Shown: positions 46,300 through 58,309 of the stretch, piece after piece
Numbering within the stretch: the first letter of the stretch is position 1
Layout of the letters: every line of letters begins with the position of its first letter
NCBI RefSeq assembly: GCF_000247695.1
Contig: NW_004624743.1
Coordinates: 10,159,578-10,223,577, forward strand
From: Heterocephalus glaber
Lineage: Eukaryota > Chordata > Mammalia > Rodentia > Bathyergidae
Direction: 5' to 3'
DNA length: 64,000 bases
The notes under the pieces: model-generated
The model's input: the letters and a program-made list of their open reading frames with translations, nothing else
Told to the model about the DNA's origin: nothing
The model's database searches: none
Position numbers and translations under genes: made by a program

Positions 46300-49140
46300 T
46301 GTTAACTTTTCTGAAACTTCTATATCTTATAAGCAGGATTCAATATTTGCAAATACTTTAAAGCAGAAGAATGTGCAATCTAAAATATTTCATTTGAACA
46401 GGGCATAAAATAATGCCTTTTTAAAAATGAAGCAGAAATCATGGGACTGTTTTGTGAGTATTAATTTGACTATTGTTTTGAAACCTGCCATGTAATTAGG
46501 AAGTAGTATCTTTTTTCTATTGTGGTACAATTTTCTTTCCCTACATTACATCACAGGTCCTAAAAAAAATTAAAAATTCAAGCTCCTGTTCTTGCTGTTG
46601 AGGCCTGGAGGGAAGTGAGTGTCCACTCCCTGTATGAGCAGCTCTGACTTTGGGCTCCTGCTGCCTCCTCGGGTTTCACTCAGGGAAGGGAAATACTGAG
46701 TGTTGGGGCTCCTGGGGGAGCTTGCTGGTGCTGTGCACACAAGCATGCCTGAGCCGGAGGTGACAGCCATGTGTGCTGGGGTCTGCCACAAAGAGCCAGC
46801 AGGTAACAGAAATGGGAGCTCCGAAGGCCGCCGTCAGGATGCATGTGCTGTCGGTAAGAATTAATGTTTCCTCAAGGCTCCCATAGGGCAACCAGGATGG
46901 GGCCAGAACCCAGAGAACCTTCTGGGTTAGCCCTTGCTCTGCCCACGCTTGTTCAAGGAAGAAAAACAATCACACAGCTCTTCATTTCCCAATACATAAA
47001 ACAACTAATGGGCGAAATGCTGGTTGCCAACCTCTCTGATGATCCACTAAAGGCTCAGGATGCTTTCTCCTGAGAAATGCACAGCGTCGCTCAGTGGAGT
47101 TCTTGGACCTCTCAGCCTGACCCCAGAACTGTCAAAACCCAGACACCTCGCAGCGCCGGCCTTGGGGTCTCTGTTCGTTGGCAATGCTGACAAGACGAGT
47201 CCAGTGGACTCGCTTCCTTGTTCGGGAGCCTGGCAAGGCCAGCCCAGGACATGGAAAAGATGGGGACAGCTTGAGAAAAAGCTTATGAGGACAGTATGGG
47301 GCTCGCTGGGCCAGGCAGGCGGTGGGAAGAGGGAGGTCAGACGGCTCCGCTCCTTCTGTTCGGAAAACACTCAGAGGACCTGACGATTCCCTCGCAGGCC
47401 AGGGTGCAAGGAGGAGCTCACCTTTGCTGCCCTGCCTACCATCTTGTGCTTTGTGTGTTGGTCCAGACAGTCTAGTCAGGATCTAGACTGAAGGAAAAGT
47501 TCAGCATTGTGTGAGTTTTCTTTCCCACAGCTGAACTGAATGTAAACACTCGCCAAGATAAACAAGGAACGTTGCTTTTTCCTGTGTTGTACAATAGTAA
47601 GTGTAATTTATTGACAATATGCTTGATGGTGTAAATACTGAGTCTCACAATGAACTTTAAAGAGCCTGCCAGTTTCTGAGCTTTATCATGCCTGCAGACT
47701 TTCTTTCATTGCTAAGGAAACCAGTTTTCTAAATCAGGATTTGTTAAAAAGCCCGCACTGTGTCCAAGAAGACCCAGGGATCCACACGATACTCAGGTCC
47801 AGTTTTGTTTTGGTTTTTTGTTTTAATTCTTTAACCTGATGAATGGCTTTTGTGTCTTGTAAAAGAGTTAGAAAGATGGATTCGGGGTAAAGAATAGAGC
47901 TATACATCTTTGCTTCTGAATTTCCCTTGAGACCATTTTTGTCCTGGTTCAGGGAGGAAACCCTACCGTAATTCCTAAGCCAATTCCACAATCCCCTCCT
48001 TTCCCTCATCTATCCTAATAAACCCTGGCCCCAGAAGTCCAGTCTGACCTGGGCTACAGTCCTGGTTTGTGATGACTGCTGTTTACGTGTAGTTGTATTC
48101 CCGAAAGACTTACCCTTGATATCCTTCAAGTTGGTTTTGGTGTCCTTTCAGTTTGCCCATTGTCTGACCAAGTACAGACCCTTCCCCTGTTCTCCCAGTA
48201 GGGACACCCATGTGTTCATGACCAGACTCCTCTGACACTAGGTGTAGCCCAGGCCTCTGGTAGTGTCTCGCCCATCTCTATCATCAGGGACTATTCTGCC
48301 CTTGAACACCTGAGCCACAGGCCAACAAGTGAAGATATTAGACTTCAACTGCCGTTCTCTACTTTCATCTGCGATGCTCAGTGTGTATCTTTTCCATCAA
48401 TGTCTTTTACTCTTCATGAACTACACAGGGTAATAATTTATTCAGGTGTACCTATGCTGCTGCACTTTGCTTTTATAATCAATAAAATGTTTCAGAGGTT
48501 ATTTCAAATGATACACATTCCTTTCATTCACTCACTTAAACAGTTCTGCTCTATGCCAAGGTATGAACATAATACAGTTTATTTTTATAATTTATTAGCT
48601 ATCAATAGACATAGATTTTTTTGAATTATTATAAATTGAATTGTTATAAACAGTAGCTCAATGAGCACATATGCATGTGTGGAAAAGTCTCACTAGTGCA
48701 TATAAGTAGAAATGAAAGCACTGGGCTTCATATAGAATTATCTTAACTAGTAGACCCTAATACATTACTCTTGGAAGTGGCTGCAGCAATTGATACCCAC
48801 GAGCCCCACAGCAGCCCTGTCTCACAGCTTCTCCAACCATGGGCCAAACATCTTTTTTTTCCTTACTGATTTATAGGTTTGTGTAACTTTTTCATGAATA
48901 GAATCATTTCTCAGATATGTTGCAAGTAACTGCATGTGACTTCCCTTGTCATTTAAACTTTGTGTATAAAATGAAGTATTCAAGCTTAATGCACTCATAT
49001 TAACCAAATTTACCTTAAAACTTGATTAAGAAATCTATCTTAATATCATAATCTCTTGTAGTGCCTCCTGAAATAAAGTCTTATTTTTTACACTTAGCTA
49101 CTGTTATCTGAAATGTATTTTGTGAATAGAGATCTATTTT
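46300..49140. other. Intronic stretch, nothing recognised
   Basis: Contains a GC-rich part (46600-47400), where long frames lie on both strands over the same bases (47047-47370 - and 47060-47383 +), and an AT-rich part. No exon, RNA gene or whole repeat was recognised. Confidence 0.4.
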
Positions 49141-49149
49141 TCTAATGAT

Positions 49150-50350
49150 AATTGCTCAGTAGCATTTATTTATTCTTTCTCTGTTTGTTTTGTAACAGAA
49201 TTCTCATTCACATGTGCGTGCACTCTGTCGTCTGTTCCATAACATGCCCTCTCATCCCTGCAACAATACCATACTCCTTAGTTGCTGTATATTTCTCCTT
49301 TGATCTGTAGATGATGAGATTAAGTTTTAGATATCCCAATGTTAAACATTCTTTCAAATTCTTGGATAAATCTATTTTAGTCTTCTCATGGATTCAACTT
49401 AATAATATTTAATGTAGATATTTTGCATGTACATTCATAAGTAAGATTAGTTTGTAATGATTCTTTTTCATGTTTTTATGTTTTGTATCCACACTGTAGC
49501 AACAAAAACATAGTGAATTTTGTATAAAATTGGGATATCTGTTGCATGAGATTTGTTTAAATTTGTCTAAAAGTATTTACCTGGAGGTATGGGGTGAATA
49601 TGAGCTCTGATTTCTTTAATATTATATTTTTTTATCTAAATGTGCTATTTTTATTGTGTCACTTTTGCAAATTTTTTTTCCTAAAGAGTAGTTTATTTCA
49701 GCTAAGTTTTCAGATTATGATAGAGCTCTGTAAGTGCTTCTTTATGTCAGTGTTTGCCTTATATTTTTGTGGTCATCTTCGTAGGTGCATATAGGTCCCA
49801 TAGTGCTATGTTTCTAGGGAGAGGAGGGATTGTTCTTTGACCCTTCTTGATCTTTATAAATGGTTAAAGGCCTTACTTTCTATTTGGTTTCACATTAGTA
49901 TTGCTAACCAGCTTTCTATTCTGTTGTGGCATTTAATGACTCTTTAAATGTTATGAATCAGTACTTCCAGGTAAATCTTATGTGGCCTATATCTGAATTT
50001 TTAAAAATCAAATCTGGAGCCCTATTAGCTAGTGATATTAGTACATTTACATTTATTGTGATTGCTGATAAAATTTGAGTTCTTTGTCTTAACTTATTTT
50101 GTATTTTCTATAAATCAAGGGGTTTTTAAGCTTCTTTTTGGCTTTTCTTTCATGAGTATGATTAAGCATCCACTTTGTGTTTACTGGTTTTTAAATATAT
50201 ATCCTTAGAAAACATTTTAAAATTAGTAATTCTCCAACCTCTTCTTGAATAAGACAAGGACCATTATTTCTTTGCAGGATTATTTTTTATTGTAAATTCA
50301 GTTAAGAGAAACATTGTCCTCAATAGTAATTCTGAGTCCTACATCATTTA
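49150..50350 (-). repeat. Old L1 LINE ORF2 fragment(s)
   Basis: 'Gtacatttacatttattgtgattgctgataaaatttgag' and 'ttaacttattttgtattttctat' near 50040-50110 match the antisense L1 ORF2 block (acatttattgtgattactgat). The upstream AT-rich text is consistent with the same element. Limits are rough. Confidence 0.55.
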
Positions 50351-50359
50351 CAGATTCCA

Positions 50360-51350
50360 GACCAGTTTTATCTTAAATTTTCAGTTTGATGTTAGTGATT
50401 TATAGGAAGTGTGAATTTAGATGTCGTATCTACACAGGGCAATGTTTAGAGTTCAAATTTCTGACTCGTAATTACTTCCTGTATCCCCTGGGCAGTGAGC
50501 TAAGAGTATTCTGGTTCCAGTTTCGTGATCTTGACAAGGACTCATGGATCTTAGATTTCTGCATGTAATTTAGTCCTCACACACTACAAGAAAGGCTCTG
50601 CCAGCTCCCCATGGGCAATAAACCCAGCCACCTCTGATCCTGATTGCTCTGTGAGCCACCAGACCTCAGCCCTAATGTGACATTTTGTTGTAGGCTAAAT
50701 TTGGCACATGAGGATTTATGGTTTCATATATTAAGTTAGAATACAAACTTCACTTTTTGTTTTGATTGTTTTTAACCATGGGGGCGTGGAGCAGAGGGAG
50801 ATGCCTACTCACCAGGACTCTTGACCATATTAACTTGAAATCCATCCTCCATGTTTTCACTTTAATACTCAAATATACTTTAATGACATTGTTTAACATT
50901 TTTGATATTGCCTTACTGAGAGATTCTGCTAACTTAAGATTTTTTTTTCTCTTGTTTTGGGTTCCCAAATATTTCAATCCCTTTATATGAGGAGAAGAAA
51001 GTTTAGCAGGGAGAGATGCCTAACCAGAGTTTCGTGATATGTTGATTTTATATATAGCTACCAAATTTTGAAAACTTTAAACTTTCTCTTTAATGCTTGA
51101 TTGAGTACTTCTAATAATAGGGAAATAATGCCAATCTCACATGGGTGCTGTAAGTAATAAATGAGTTGATTCATGTAAACTTCTTAGAACAGTGTCTGTT
51201 ACCTAATTGATATTATACACATGTGTTAGGTGAGATTCCCATACACTTCATATCACCTCAGGGAGTTGGGGACAAAAACATGAGGTGAAAGAGATCAACA
51301 AATTAGGGCTTCCTATTATATACTGTACATGTCTGACATTAAAAATATAC
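50360..51350. other. AT-rich intron, nothing recognised
   Basis: Short overlapping frames on both strands at 50750-50990, not recognised. A MIR-like tail (ggtgctgtaagtaataaatgagttg, then cttagaacagtgtctg) lies near 51145-51200. Confidence 0.4.
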
Positions 51351-51357
51351 TTAATGA

Positions 51358-51445
51358 GGGACTGGGGATTTACCTTAGTGGTTCCTCCACCTGCCTCCCA
51401 AGCGTAAGGTCCCAAGTTCGATTCCTGGTGCCCCCCCCCAAAAAA
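51358..51445 (+). repeat. ID-type tRNA-derived SINE
   Basis: GGGACTGGGGATTTACCTTA start (A box damaged), B box AAGTTCGATTCC, then a C-run and A tail. A short ttaatga repeat on both sides fits a TSD. The next 600 bp to 52045 hold no named feature. Confidence 0.88.
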
Positions 51446-52058
51446 TATATATATTTAATGAAAAATCACTGCTTTAAAACATATCCTAATAAATTTATAA
51501 TATTCATAAAGAGCATGTACCCCTAGATGATTCATAAATTTTTTTCTGGCTCCTTGAAATTTTAATAAAAGCAATTTATTCATTTCAAGTACTGTGCTTA
51601 TGTGGGGGTTCACAGGGCCCATGAAGCCTGTACTTTTACCTCAAAATAAGAATTTCTGGTAGGAAATCAATTACAAAATAAAAATAAAGTATTTGTAAAT
51701 GTTAAGGATTACAGATCAAAAATGACCTCCTTATTGTCAGGAATTCTGATAGTTCTGACCTTTTGCCTTTCTTGCTTCCTATCAAGCTGTTCTGCTTTCT
51801 GAAAACTGGTGGAGAGAAGAATTTGGGGTCAGAACAAAGTAATTTAATTACTCCTGGCACAGGAAGCCACACAGCCCCATGCCTGTGTTAGTGCCCTTTG
51901 CCCATGAGAACACAAAGAGCAACACCAAGCAGGCTGGGGAGGATGCTGTGCACAGCTGGTGCCCATCGCAGCACAGGGTCTCCAAGTTTAGGAAACCTCA
52001 ACCTTTTATAATGGATACAAGCAAAGTTTCCTCATCTTTGCACATCTTTAAATCACTC

Positions 52059-52186
52059 ATTTTGTTTTGTCTTGTTTTTGAGACAGGGTCTCACTGTGTA
52101 GTCCAGGCTAGCCTGAAACTCGTGGTGATCCTCCTGCCTCAGCCTCCCAGGTGCTGGCACTACAGACATGTGCCACCACACCCAGC
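52059..52186 (-). repeat. B1-type 7SL-derived SINE
   Basis: GAGACAGGGTCTCACTGTGT, then 'cctcctgcctcagcctcccaggtgctggcactacagacatgtgccaccacacccagc' is the complete antisense B1 monomer. TSD ctttaaatcactc / ctttaaatcagtc at 52046-52058 and 52187-52199. Confidence 0.93.
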
Positions 52187-52230
52187 CTTTAAATCAGTCT
52201 TGCCCTGCTGCAGAAGAACACACTGTCTTT

Positions 52231-52315
52231 TTTTTTTTTTTGGTACGGGGAATCGAACTCGGGACCTTGCGCTTTTGAGGCAGGCGCCAGAACCACTGAG
52301 CTAAATCACCGGCCC
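52231..52315 (-). repeat. ID-type tRNA-derived SINE
   Basis: A well-kept minus-strand copy with a long A tail, A box, and B box GTTCGATTCC. TSD agaacacactgtcttt / agaacacgctgtcttt (one mismatch) on both sides. Confidence 0.94.
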
Positions 52316-52982
52316 CAGAACACGCTGTCTTTATCTTCAGAATGGTCCACACATTCTTAAAAAGATAGCACAGAGCCAAAGCTGCAGTGCCTCTGCTAGT
52401 AAACCATGAAGAAAAGAGGAGACCCATGGAGGATTGTTTCCCAACATTGGTCCCATTGAGGGAGGGGGCCGATATGTTGTCAGATGTTAATTGGGGGGGG
52501 AAGGGAATAAAGTTAATTATATAGGTAGCAGGATAATTAATAATCCCTCCATTATAGTAAAAGGAGTAAGAAAGGAACAAAATCTATACCCCCTTGCCCT
52601 CAGAAAACTTAAAGTCTAGTAATGGTGACAGGCTTTAAACCAAGAAGCTTTAGGGTTTAATGAATTATTAATTGGGGGACTTGATATAGTAGGAGGTCAA
52701 ACAAAGTCCCCCTGAGGAAGAGGCATTTGGAAACAGTGCACCAGAGTAGTAGGAATTGTAGGTTAAGAGTAGGGAACACAAGGTCCTTGTTGGAAGGAAC
52801 ACCTTATTGTGTGAATGAACAGTGCATTATTGGAGGAACTTTAAGACAGCAGAAAGGGGACAGCATGGATTTTGGCCTAGATCCTCATGGTAATGCAAAT
52901 GCACTGAAAGGTCTAGAAAAAAATGATGTATTTTGCCATTGGAAAGCCCTCCCTCATTGTTGTTTAAAGGATAGGTTGTAGA

Positions 52983-53430
52983 ATGTGTCAGCTTTCCATT
53001 GTTGTAACAAAATACTGAGATAGTCAACTTAAAAAGAGAAAAGTTTGGGCGGGGGATTTAGCTCAGTGGTTCCGCTGCCTGCCTCAAAAGCTCAAGGTCC
53101 CGAGTTCAATCCCTGGTACCAAAAACAAAAAAAAAGAGAGAGAAAAGGTTTAGCTTGACTCACAGTTTCAGAGGGTTCAATCCATGGTCAGTTGTCCCTG
53201 TTGTGTTTGCCTGTGGCAAAGCACCATATTGGGAGGGGAGCGTGGGGCAGGGGAAGCAAACACAGAGAAAGGGGGGTGGCCCAGTCCCCATCACAGACAC
53301 ACCCCAATGAACTAACTTCCAGGGGCTCCACTCCTAAGGGCTCCACCAGCTCCAAGTGGTGCCATGGGTTGGGGACCAGGCCTTCAACCTGTGGGCTTGG
53401 GGGGGACATTAAGATCCTAACTACAGTACA
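52983..53430 (-). repeat. MaLR-like LTR, interrupted by an ID SINE
   Basis: 'Gtgtcagctttccattgttgtaacaaaatactgagatag' on the left, 'gactcacagtttcagagggttcaatccatgg' after the SINE, and 'caccagctccaagtggtgccatgggttggggaccaggccttcaac' and 'gacattaagatcctaactac' on the right make up a whole antisense LTR. The frames at 53188-53467 are artefacts. Confidence 0.65.
53047..53130 (+). repeat. ID-type tRNA-derived SINE inside the LTR
   Basis: GGGCGGGGGATTTAGCTCAG start, B box GAGTTCAATCC and an A tail. A gag(a)aaagttt-like repeat on both sides fits a TSD. It splits the MaLR LTR, so it is the younger insertion. Confidence 0.92.
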
Positions 53431-53439
53431 GGGAATGGG

Positions 53440-54340
53440 TGGATGCAGAGAGGAGTTGAGAGCTTAACGCTATCAGTCAAGCAAAGGGTGCTGATGCTCT
53501 GGCTATAGACAGTGGCAGTAGTGTAGATGAAGAGAAATGAATGGATTCAAAAAATATTTGTAAAGTATAGATGTCAAGCCTGGGTGACTGGTTTGATTTA
53601 GAGGCAGAAAAAGAAAGTCCTGGATGATTCTCAGATTTCTGGCGTGGGCAACTGCACAGGCAGAGTGCCTAGAAAGAATTAACTCCCCTCTCAGGATTAA
53701 TCTCATAAATTCACTTCTATTTCAGTGACAGCAGGCATTTTAGATATATACACATGGGGAACCTGATTCTTCCCAGAGCTTTCAGAACTAACTGGTGCAG
53801 GTCAAAGATGAGCTGTGGAGGACTGAGACATCACATGTACCATGCAGCCTCGAGAGATGGCTCCTTCTGCTTGAATTCTTAGAAGAGAGAACACCTCCAT
53901 GCTATCCATTGGTAAAAAAAAAAATTGCACCTCAGGTTTTCCAACCTGTATGCCCACTTTCAAACTGTGTAATGTACATGTGGATAGCATGCCATTATTG
54001 CTGCTGCTGCCTGTATTAATTCTAATGTAGCTATGTCCTTTTCTCATGGCTTCCTGCCCACAGACATTGCAAAGACACAGCTGCTATGCAGCCACATCCA
54101 ACATGTACTGAGCCTGATGTTCCCAATGTGGAAGTAATTCCTCAGGAGTAAGGCACTGCTCCGGGTACGAAAGATGCTCTCAGGCTTAGTCTTATGCCAT
54201 TGCTCCCTCTGGTGTCCTTTGTGACTGTCCTTCTTTGGTCAGCTTCTTCATGGGGCAGGGAAGGAACTCACTGGTAGCTCTGGGCCTGCATGGTCCACCT
54301 GATTTGCCTTCCCATGATGAAAACAGGATACCCTTGAGGC
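53440..54340. other. Intron, possible L2 remnant
   Basis: 'Aatgaatggattcaaaaaatatttgtaaag' and 'ggtgactggtttgatttagaggc' near 53535-53605 suggest sense L2. The rest is not recognised. Confidence 0.35.
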
Positions 54341-54357
54341 CCAGGGTTCAAGTTTTG

Positions 54358-54455
54358 TTTTTTGGGGGGGGGGGGGGTTTGGTACCAGGGATTGAACTCG
54401 GGTCCTTGCACTTGCACAGCAGGCGGCGAAACCACTGAGCTAAATCCCCGGCCCT
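54358..54455 (-). repeat. ID-type SINE with a C-rich tail
   Basis: Minus-strand copy with good A and B boxes. Its 3' tail contains a run of about 14 C (poly-G on the + strand) followed by A. A perfect 15-bp TSD, agggttcaagttttg, lies at 54343-54357 and 54456-54470. Confidence 0.95.
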
Positions 54456-54479
54456 AGGGTTCAAGTTTTGATTGTCGCG

Positions 54480-55295
54480 CCTCAGTCGCCTGCTTGCCTT
54501 GGCCAGGCTAACGTGAGTTCATACGACCCAGTATGACTTTTCTCCACAGTAAGAGAAGGGTGTGATCCCAGAACATGGAAAAGGGCAGAAGGGTGGGCTT
54601 GAAGACCAATAAGCAATGGTATCTGTTTTAGACACATAAACTAGGAAAGAGCTGCAGCCCTAAAGCACGGCTGTAACAAGGGCAAATGCGGGTTGCAAGC
54701 CTGGAAGACTAAACAAGACACATGAATATAAGATGCAAAATATAAATGAAAACTAGAAGGACCGTGATGTGTTCATTGTGAGTCAGTAAATGCGAAGTTT
54801 TAAAAACATTGAAATTTCTGGAAGAATAAAAAGTATGTATAGACTCTGGAATGATGATTTACATCTGCTATTTTATTACTCCTTAATTAAATCCTTATAT
54901 CTGAGCTGGGACTCTTCAGCTCATGGAAAAGACTGAAAACAGTTGGAAAGAATTCAGAAGAATTCTACACAGATGACTAATGGGTAGAAAATAAAGTTTA
55001 AAAGTCAGGAAATGTGCTTGTAGTGCTTCGCCTCCATAAAATAAAACATTTTGAGAAGGCTAAAGATGTAAAATTATTGCAGTTGTGCAAGTGAAATTTG
55101 AGGCTTTTAGATACATTGTTCTACCTCAGAAGAAAGGGGCTGGGTTTTTTTCTGTATCTGTACTCGTGATATAACAGAAAAGAATGAAAAGAAAGTTCAG
55201 CCAGTCACAGGAAATAATTTGTACTAAAGATAGATTCTCTCTTAACTGAGAGTTAGCACTGGAATGAACTCCGAGCCTTTGCTGGGATCTTTGTG
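54480..55295. other. Intron, nothing recognised
   Basis: AT-rich unique sequence without a frame over 60 codons that resembles a protein. Confidence 0.5.
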
Positions 55296-55299
55296 CTGC

Positions 55300-55411
55300 T
55301 GCATTGTTTGAGACAGGGCCTTGCTATGTAGCCCAGGCTGCCCTGGGACTTGATCTTCCCACCTCTGCCTCCCAAGTGCTGGGACTGCAGGTGTGCACTG
55401 CCATACCCAGC
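55300..55411 (-). repeat. B1-type 7SL-derived SINE
   Basis: GAGACAGGGCCTTGCTATGT, then 'cccacctctgcctcccaagtgctgggactgcaggtgtgcactgccatacccagc' is an antisense B1 monomer. The + frame at 55304-55537 that crosses it is an artefact. Confidence 0.92.
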
Positions 55412-55708
55412 TTCCTCTGGGATCCTCTAAAATATAATTCCTCCCCTCTGTTTGGTGCCATGGCCACTGTACTGCTCAGACTTCATGGAGAAGAACCACA
55501 TGTTGTACAAATTTGCACCTTAGGCACTGGAGCATAAAAGACTTCAAAACATTTGCAGGGTGAATGTGTGGATGTTAATCTGTGTGGACACTCCCATGTT
55601 AGCTGTATGCACATGCGATCTGTTTGGGATATCTAGACAATGTTTGTTTATGCTGGAGTTATCTTCATATATTGCAGACTCCTAGCTGACAAAAAGTAAA
55701 GAAAAAAA

Positions 55709-55750
55709 CCTGGGGCTATAGCTGAGTTCAATCCCCAGTACCTCAAAAAG
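55709..55750 (+). repeat. Internally deleted ID-type SINE
   Basis: CTGGGGCTATAGCTG is joined directly to AGTTCAATCCCCAGTACC and an A tail. The part between A box and B box is lost, as in the copy at 41487-41546. Confidence 0.82.
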
Positions 55751-55759
55751 AAAATAAAA

Positions 55760-57600
55760 ATAAGTAAATAGGTAATGTGACACTGCTGTAATTTCCAGGT
55801 ATCTACAACTTTGTATCCATTTAACTGTGATCATCAATTGAGAGTTCACTTTAGAAATAATTATGAAAGGTTGAGTTTAATCATGTCATAAATTACACTG
55901 ACTAAAAAGCACATGGTCATAGCACGTTTATGGATAAACTCAGTAGTATCCAGGTCACAGTGGAATTGAGCTAGAGAATTGGGGTTCAGGGAAGAAACTT
56001 GAAGGCTGTCTTCTCCCCAGCCCCCTCCTCTCTGGTCACTCGTTATCTCAGTGAATGAAAGCTGAGGCTGAGCTATGCTGATCGAGTTGTCCAATGTGAA
56101 GCAGCCTCTTTATCGCTGAAGCTGGACTAGAACATACTTCAAAGAGGAAAATTTCCGAAGCCAAAGGAATTTATCAGAGTCCATGTCTTAGCATAAACAA
56201 TCGTTTCAGTTGATTGGTATTCTCTCTGCCTTCGTACCATGGAGTCTTACTTGATTAGCCATTTTCTTTTTAACGATACTCTGAAAAAGATTCATCACAT
56301 AACCTTAATCACAGGCTTCATGTGTTTGCTTTCCCTTATTTCATATGGATCAGGAAAGTGTTTGATTTGAGCGGAACCTACACAGCCTTTCTTTCCATTG
56401 GGAAGCAGGTTAAGGAGGAGGAATTTGGAAGTTATTTACCTCTGGCTCCGATGTCTCAGCCTTGAGCCTCCTGGTTGGCCTCACTCATTACCTGAGACAC
56501 AGATACTCTGACACACCCTGCGGCCCGGGAAGACAGCTCTCTGAGTTCGAAACTCTCCCCAAGCCCCGCCATGAAATACGCCATGGGTTATGAAAAGGTC
56601 GTGTTTTGGTACAGAAAATTTTTATTATTTTGAATAAGAAGTTTATAAAGCAGCGAGTCGTGCTGTGGGGAGAGATCATGAATGGTAATGGGGTGGGATG
56701 AGTATTGCAGTGTCATTGCTCTCTAACATGGAACAGCCTTCTCAGAGCTGCCCGGGAAACTATCTCAGGAACGCGAGCACTGTGCCCTGGCTGCCGCCCG
56801 TGCAGCACGAGGAGCCGCGCCCGCCGCCTCGGTTCTGTGCCAGGCTGCCAGGCAGGGTGCAGTCCGGTTTCGCCTTCTCTCCGCAGAGAGTCACCCTAAC
56901 TACTCAGTCAGGATAATTTAATCTGAATGAAATATCAGCACCGTAAAACACAGCAGTCATTACAAAATAATGCCCTACACATTAGCAAACAATCTCTGTC
57001 CTGTCTCCTTTATGCATTTGTAAAACTGTGTCTGTCAGAGCCATCACAGCTTGGCCCTTGTGGGCTCGTAAATGGGAGGCACAGCCCTGCCGAGGTCGGA
57101 CATGTGATTCCCATGCTGAAAGGGTTCACTGTTCTGCTCCGATTCTTTATAGAAATCTGTAAAACTGCATTTCTGCCCCCCCCCCCCTTTTCCTTCCCAG
57201 GAGAACAAACAAGCTATAGTCTAGGCCAATAGGAACCCAGGCATTTTTATGAATGTGTGCTCCGCAGCAGCCAGGCCCCATCTGCTTGCTGTATTAGCAG
57301 CACTGTGCATCTGTGATTTCCTGCCTGCCGTCGGGGAAAGCCAGATGGCAGTGTCCAGGGTGGGCTCAAAGAAGGAAATCTCCAGGGTACTCCTGGCCAT
57401 GACACGGTGGAGCCAGCCCCGTCAGGACCCAGTCTCTTTGTGCGTATTTGCTGCTGGATGAATCTTGATTCTGAATAATGCGCAACCAAGTGTTCTCTCC
57501 GTTTAAGCTGATTGGCCGAAATGTTTTTAAAAAGACAGAAACTTTGTATCTTGTTACTGCCCTCATAAGGAGTTCTGCTCAGTGCACAGCCCCGCACCCT
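55760..57600. other. Mostly unique intron with a GC-rich patch
   Basis: Little repeat content is recognised, and a CpG-rich patch lies at 56745-56890. Frames such as 57247-57645 (-) and 56927-57232 (+) resemble no known protein. Candidate conserved noncoding DNA. A 12-bp C run lies at 57176-57187. Confidence 0.4.
56745..56890. promoter_or_regulatory. Candidate intronic GC-rich regulatory patch
   Basis: A CpG-rich segment (GGCTGCCGCCCGTGCAGCAC and GAGCCGCGCCCGCCGCCTCG) in otherwise AT-rich intron. It ends in an acceptor-like TTCTCTCCGCAG at 56875-56886, but the sequence after it does not resemble the receptor. Function is inference. Confidence 0.22.
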
Positions 57601-57609
57601 TGTTTGGAG

Positions 57610-57765
57610 AGGGTGTGTGGTACAGTAGGTAGAGAAGGGACTCAAACCAGACCCACCGGTTCTGCCCTCTCCTAGGGTTTAACCTGGCACAAGTTATTTA
57701 ACCTCTCTGTGCTTTGTTTCCCCATTTGTAAAATGGGAATGATAATACTAATAGTTGATATTGTT
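57610..57765 (+). repeat. MIR SINE
   Basis: 'Ttaacctggcacaagttatttaacctctctgtgctttgtttccccatttgtaaaatgggaatgataatac' is the classic sense MIR core and 3' half. It runs directly into a B1 insertion. Confidence 0.85.
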
Positions 57766-57771
57766 CTGAGG

Positions 57772-57857
57772 CCAGCACTCAGGAGGGTGAGGCAGGGGAA
57801 ACACTACAAGTTCAAGGCTAGCCTGGGCTGCATAGTGAGTGTCTCAAAAAAAAAAAA
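57772..57857 (+). repeat. 5'-truncated B1-type SINE
   Basis: GGCCAGCACTCAGGAGGGTG then AGTTCAAGGCTAGCCTGGGC and 'tgcatagtgagtgtctc' plus a poly(A) tail is the 3' part of a sense B1. Confidence 0.88.
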
Positions 57858-57939
57858 GTATTGCTATGAGGGTCAGGTGAGTTATTCCAAGTCACTAGTG
57901 AGAAGATTGTGTAGCACTTAGCAATACTTACATCTTAAC

Positions 57940-58300
57940 AATAGAATACTTCTGTGCTATAAACAAGGATAAGTTTGAGTCATTTGTAGGGGAACAGATA
58001 AACAAATGCAACTTGAGACCATAATGTAAAGTGAAAGAAATCAGACAAAGAAGCTCAAATATCATATGGCTTCTCTTGCAAGAGGAACTGAAAGTATAAA
58101 TAAAGAGCAAAATAAAAGATAATGGGAAATAGGAACATTTGCCCTTTTGCAAATGGGAAGGGGACTAAGCTGGAGGAAGAGGAAGGGAGGGAGGGAAGTA
58201 AAAAGAACTGAGATGCATTGTGTCCATGCACCAGCTCTCATGATGGATGTGATTACGCACTGCAATCGTGGACTAATAAAAATAAAAATATTTTAAAATC
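57940..58300 (+). repeat. L1 LINE 3' UTR fragment
   Basis: 'Accataatgtaaagtgaaagaaatcagacaaag', 'catatggcttctcttgcaagagg' and 'gcactgcaatcgtggac' parallel the L1 3' UTR at 30850-31215. Confidence 0.7.
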
Positions 58301-58309
58301 TAGAAAAAG

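Noticed and set aside
47047..47383. Two 107-codon frames on opposite strands
   Set aside because: Mirror frames in GC-rich DNA are expected by chance. Neither resembles a protein.
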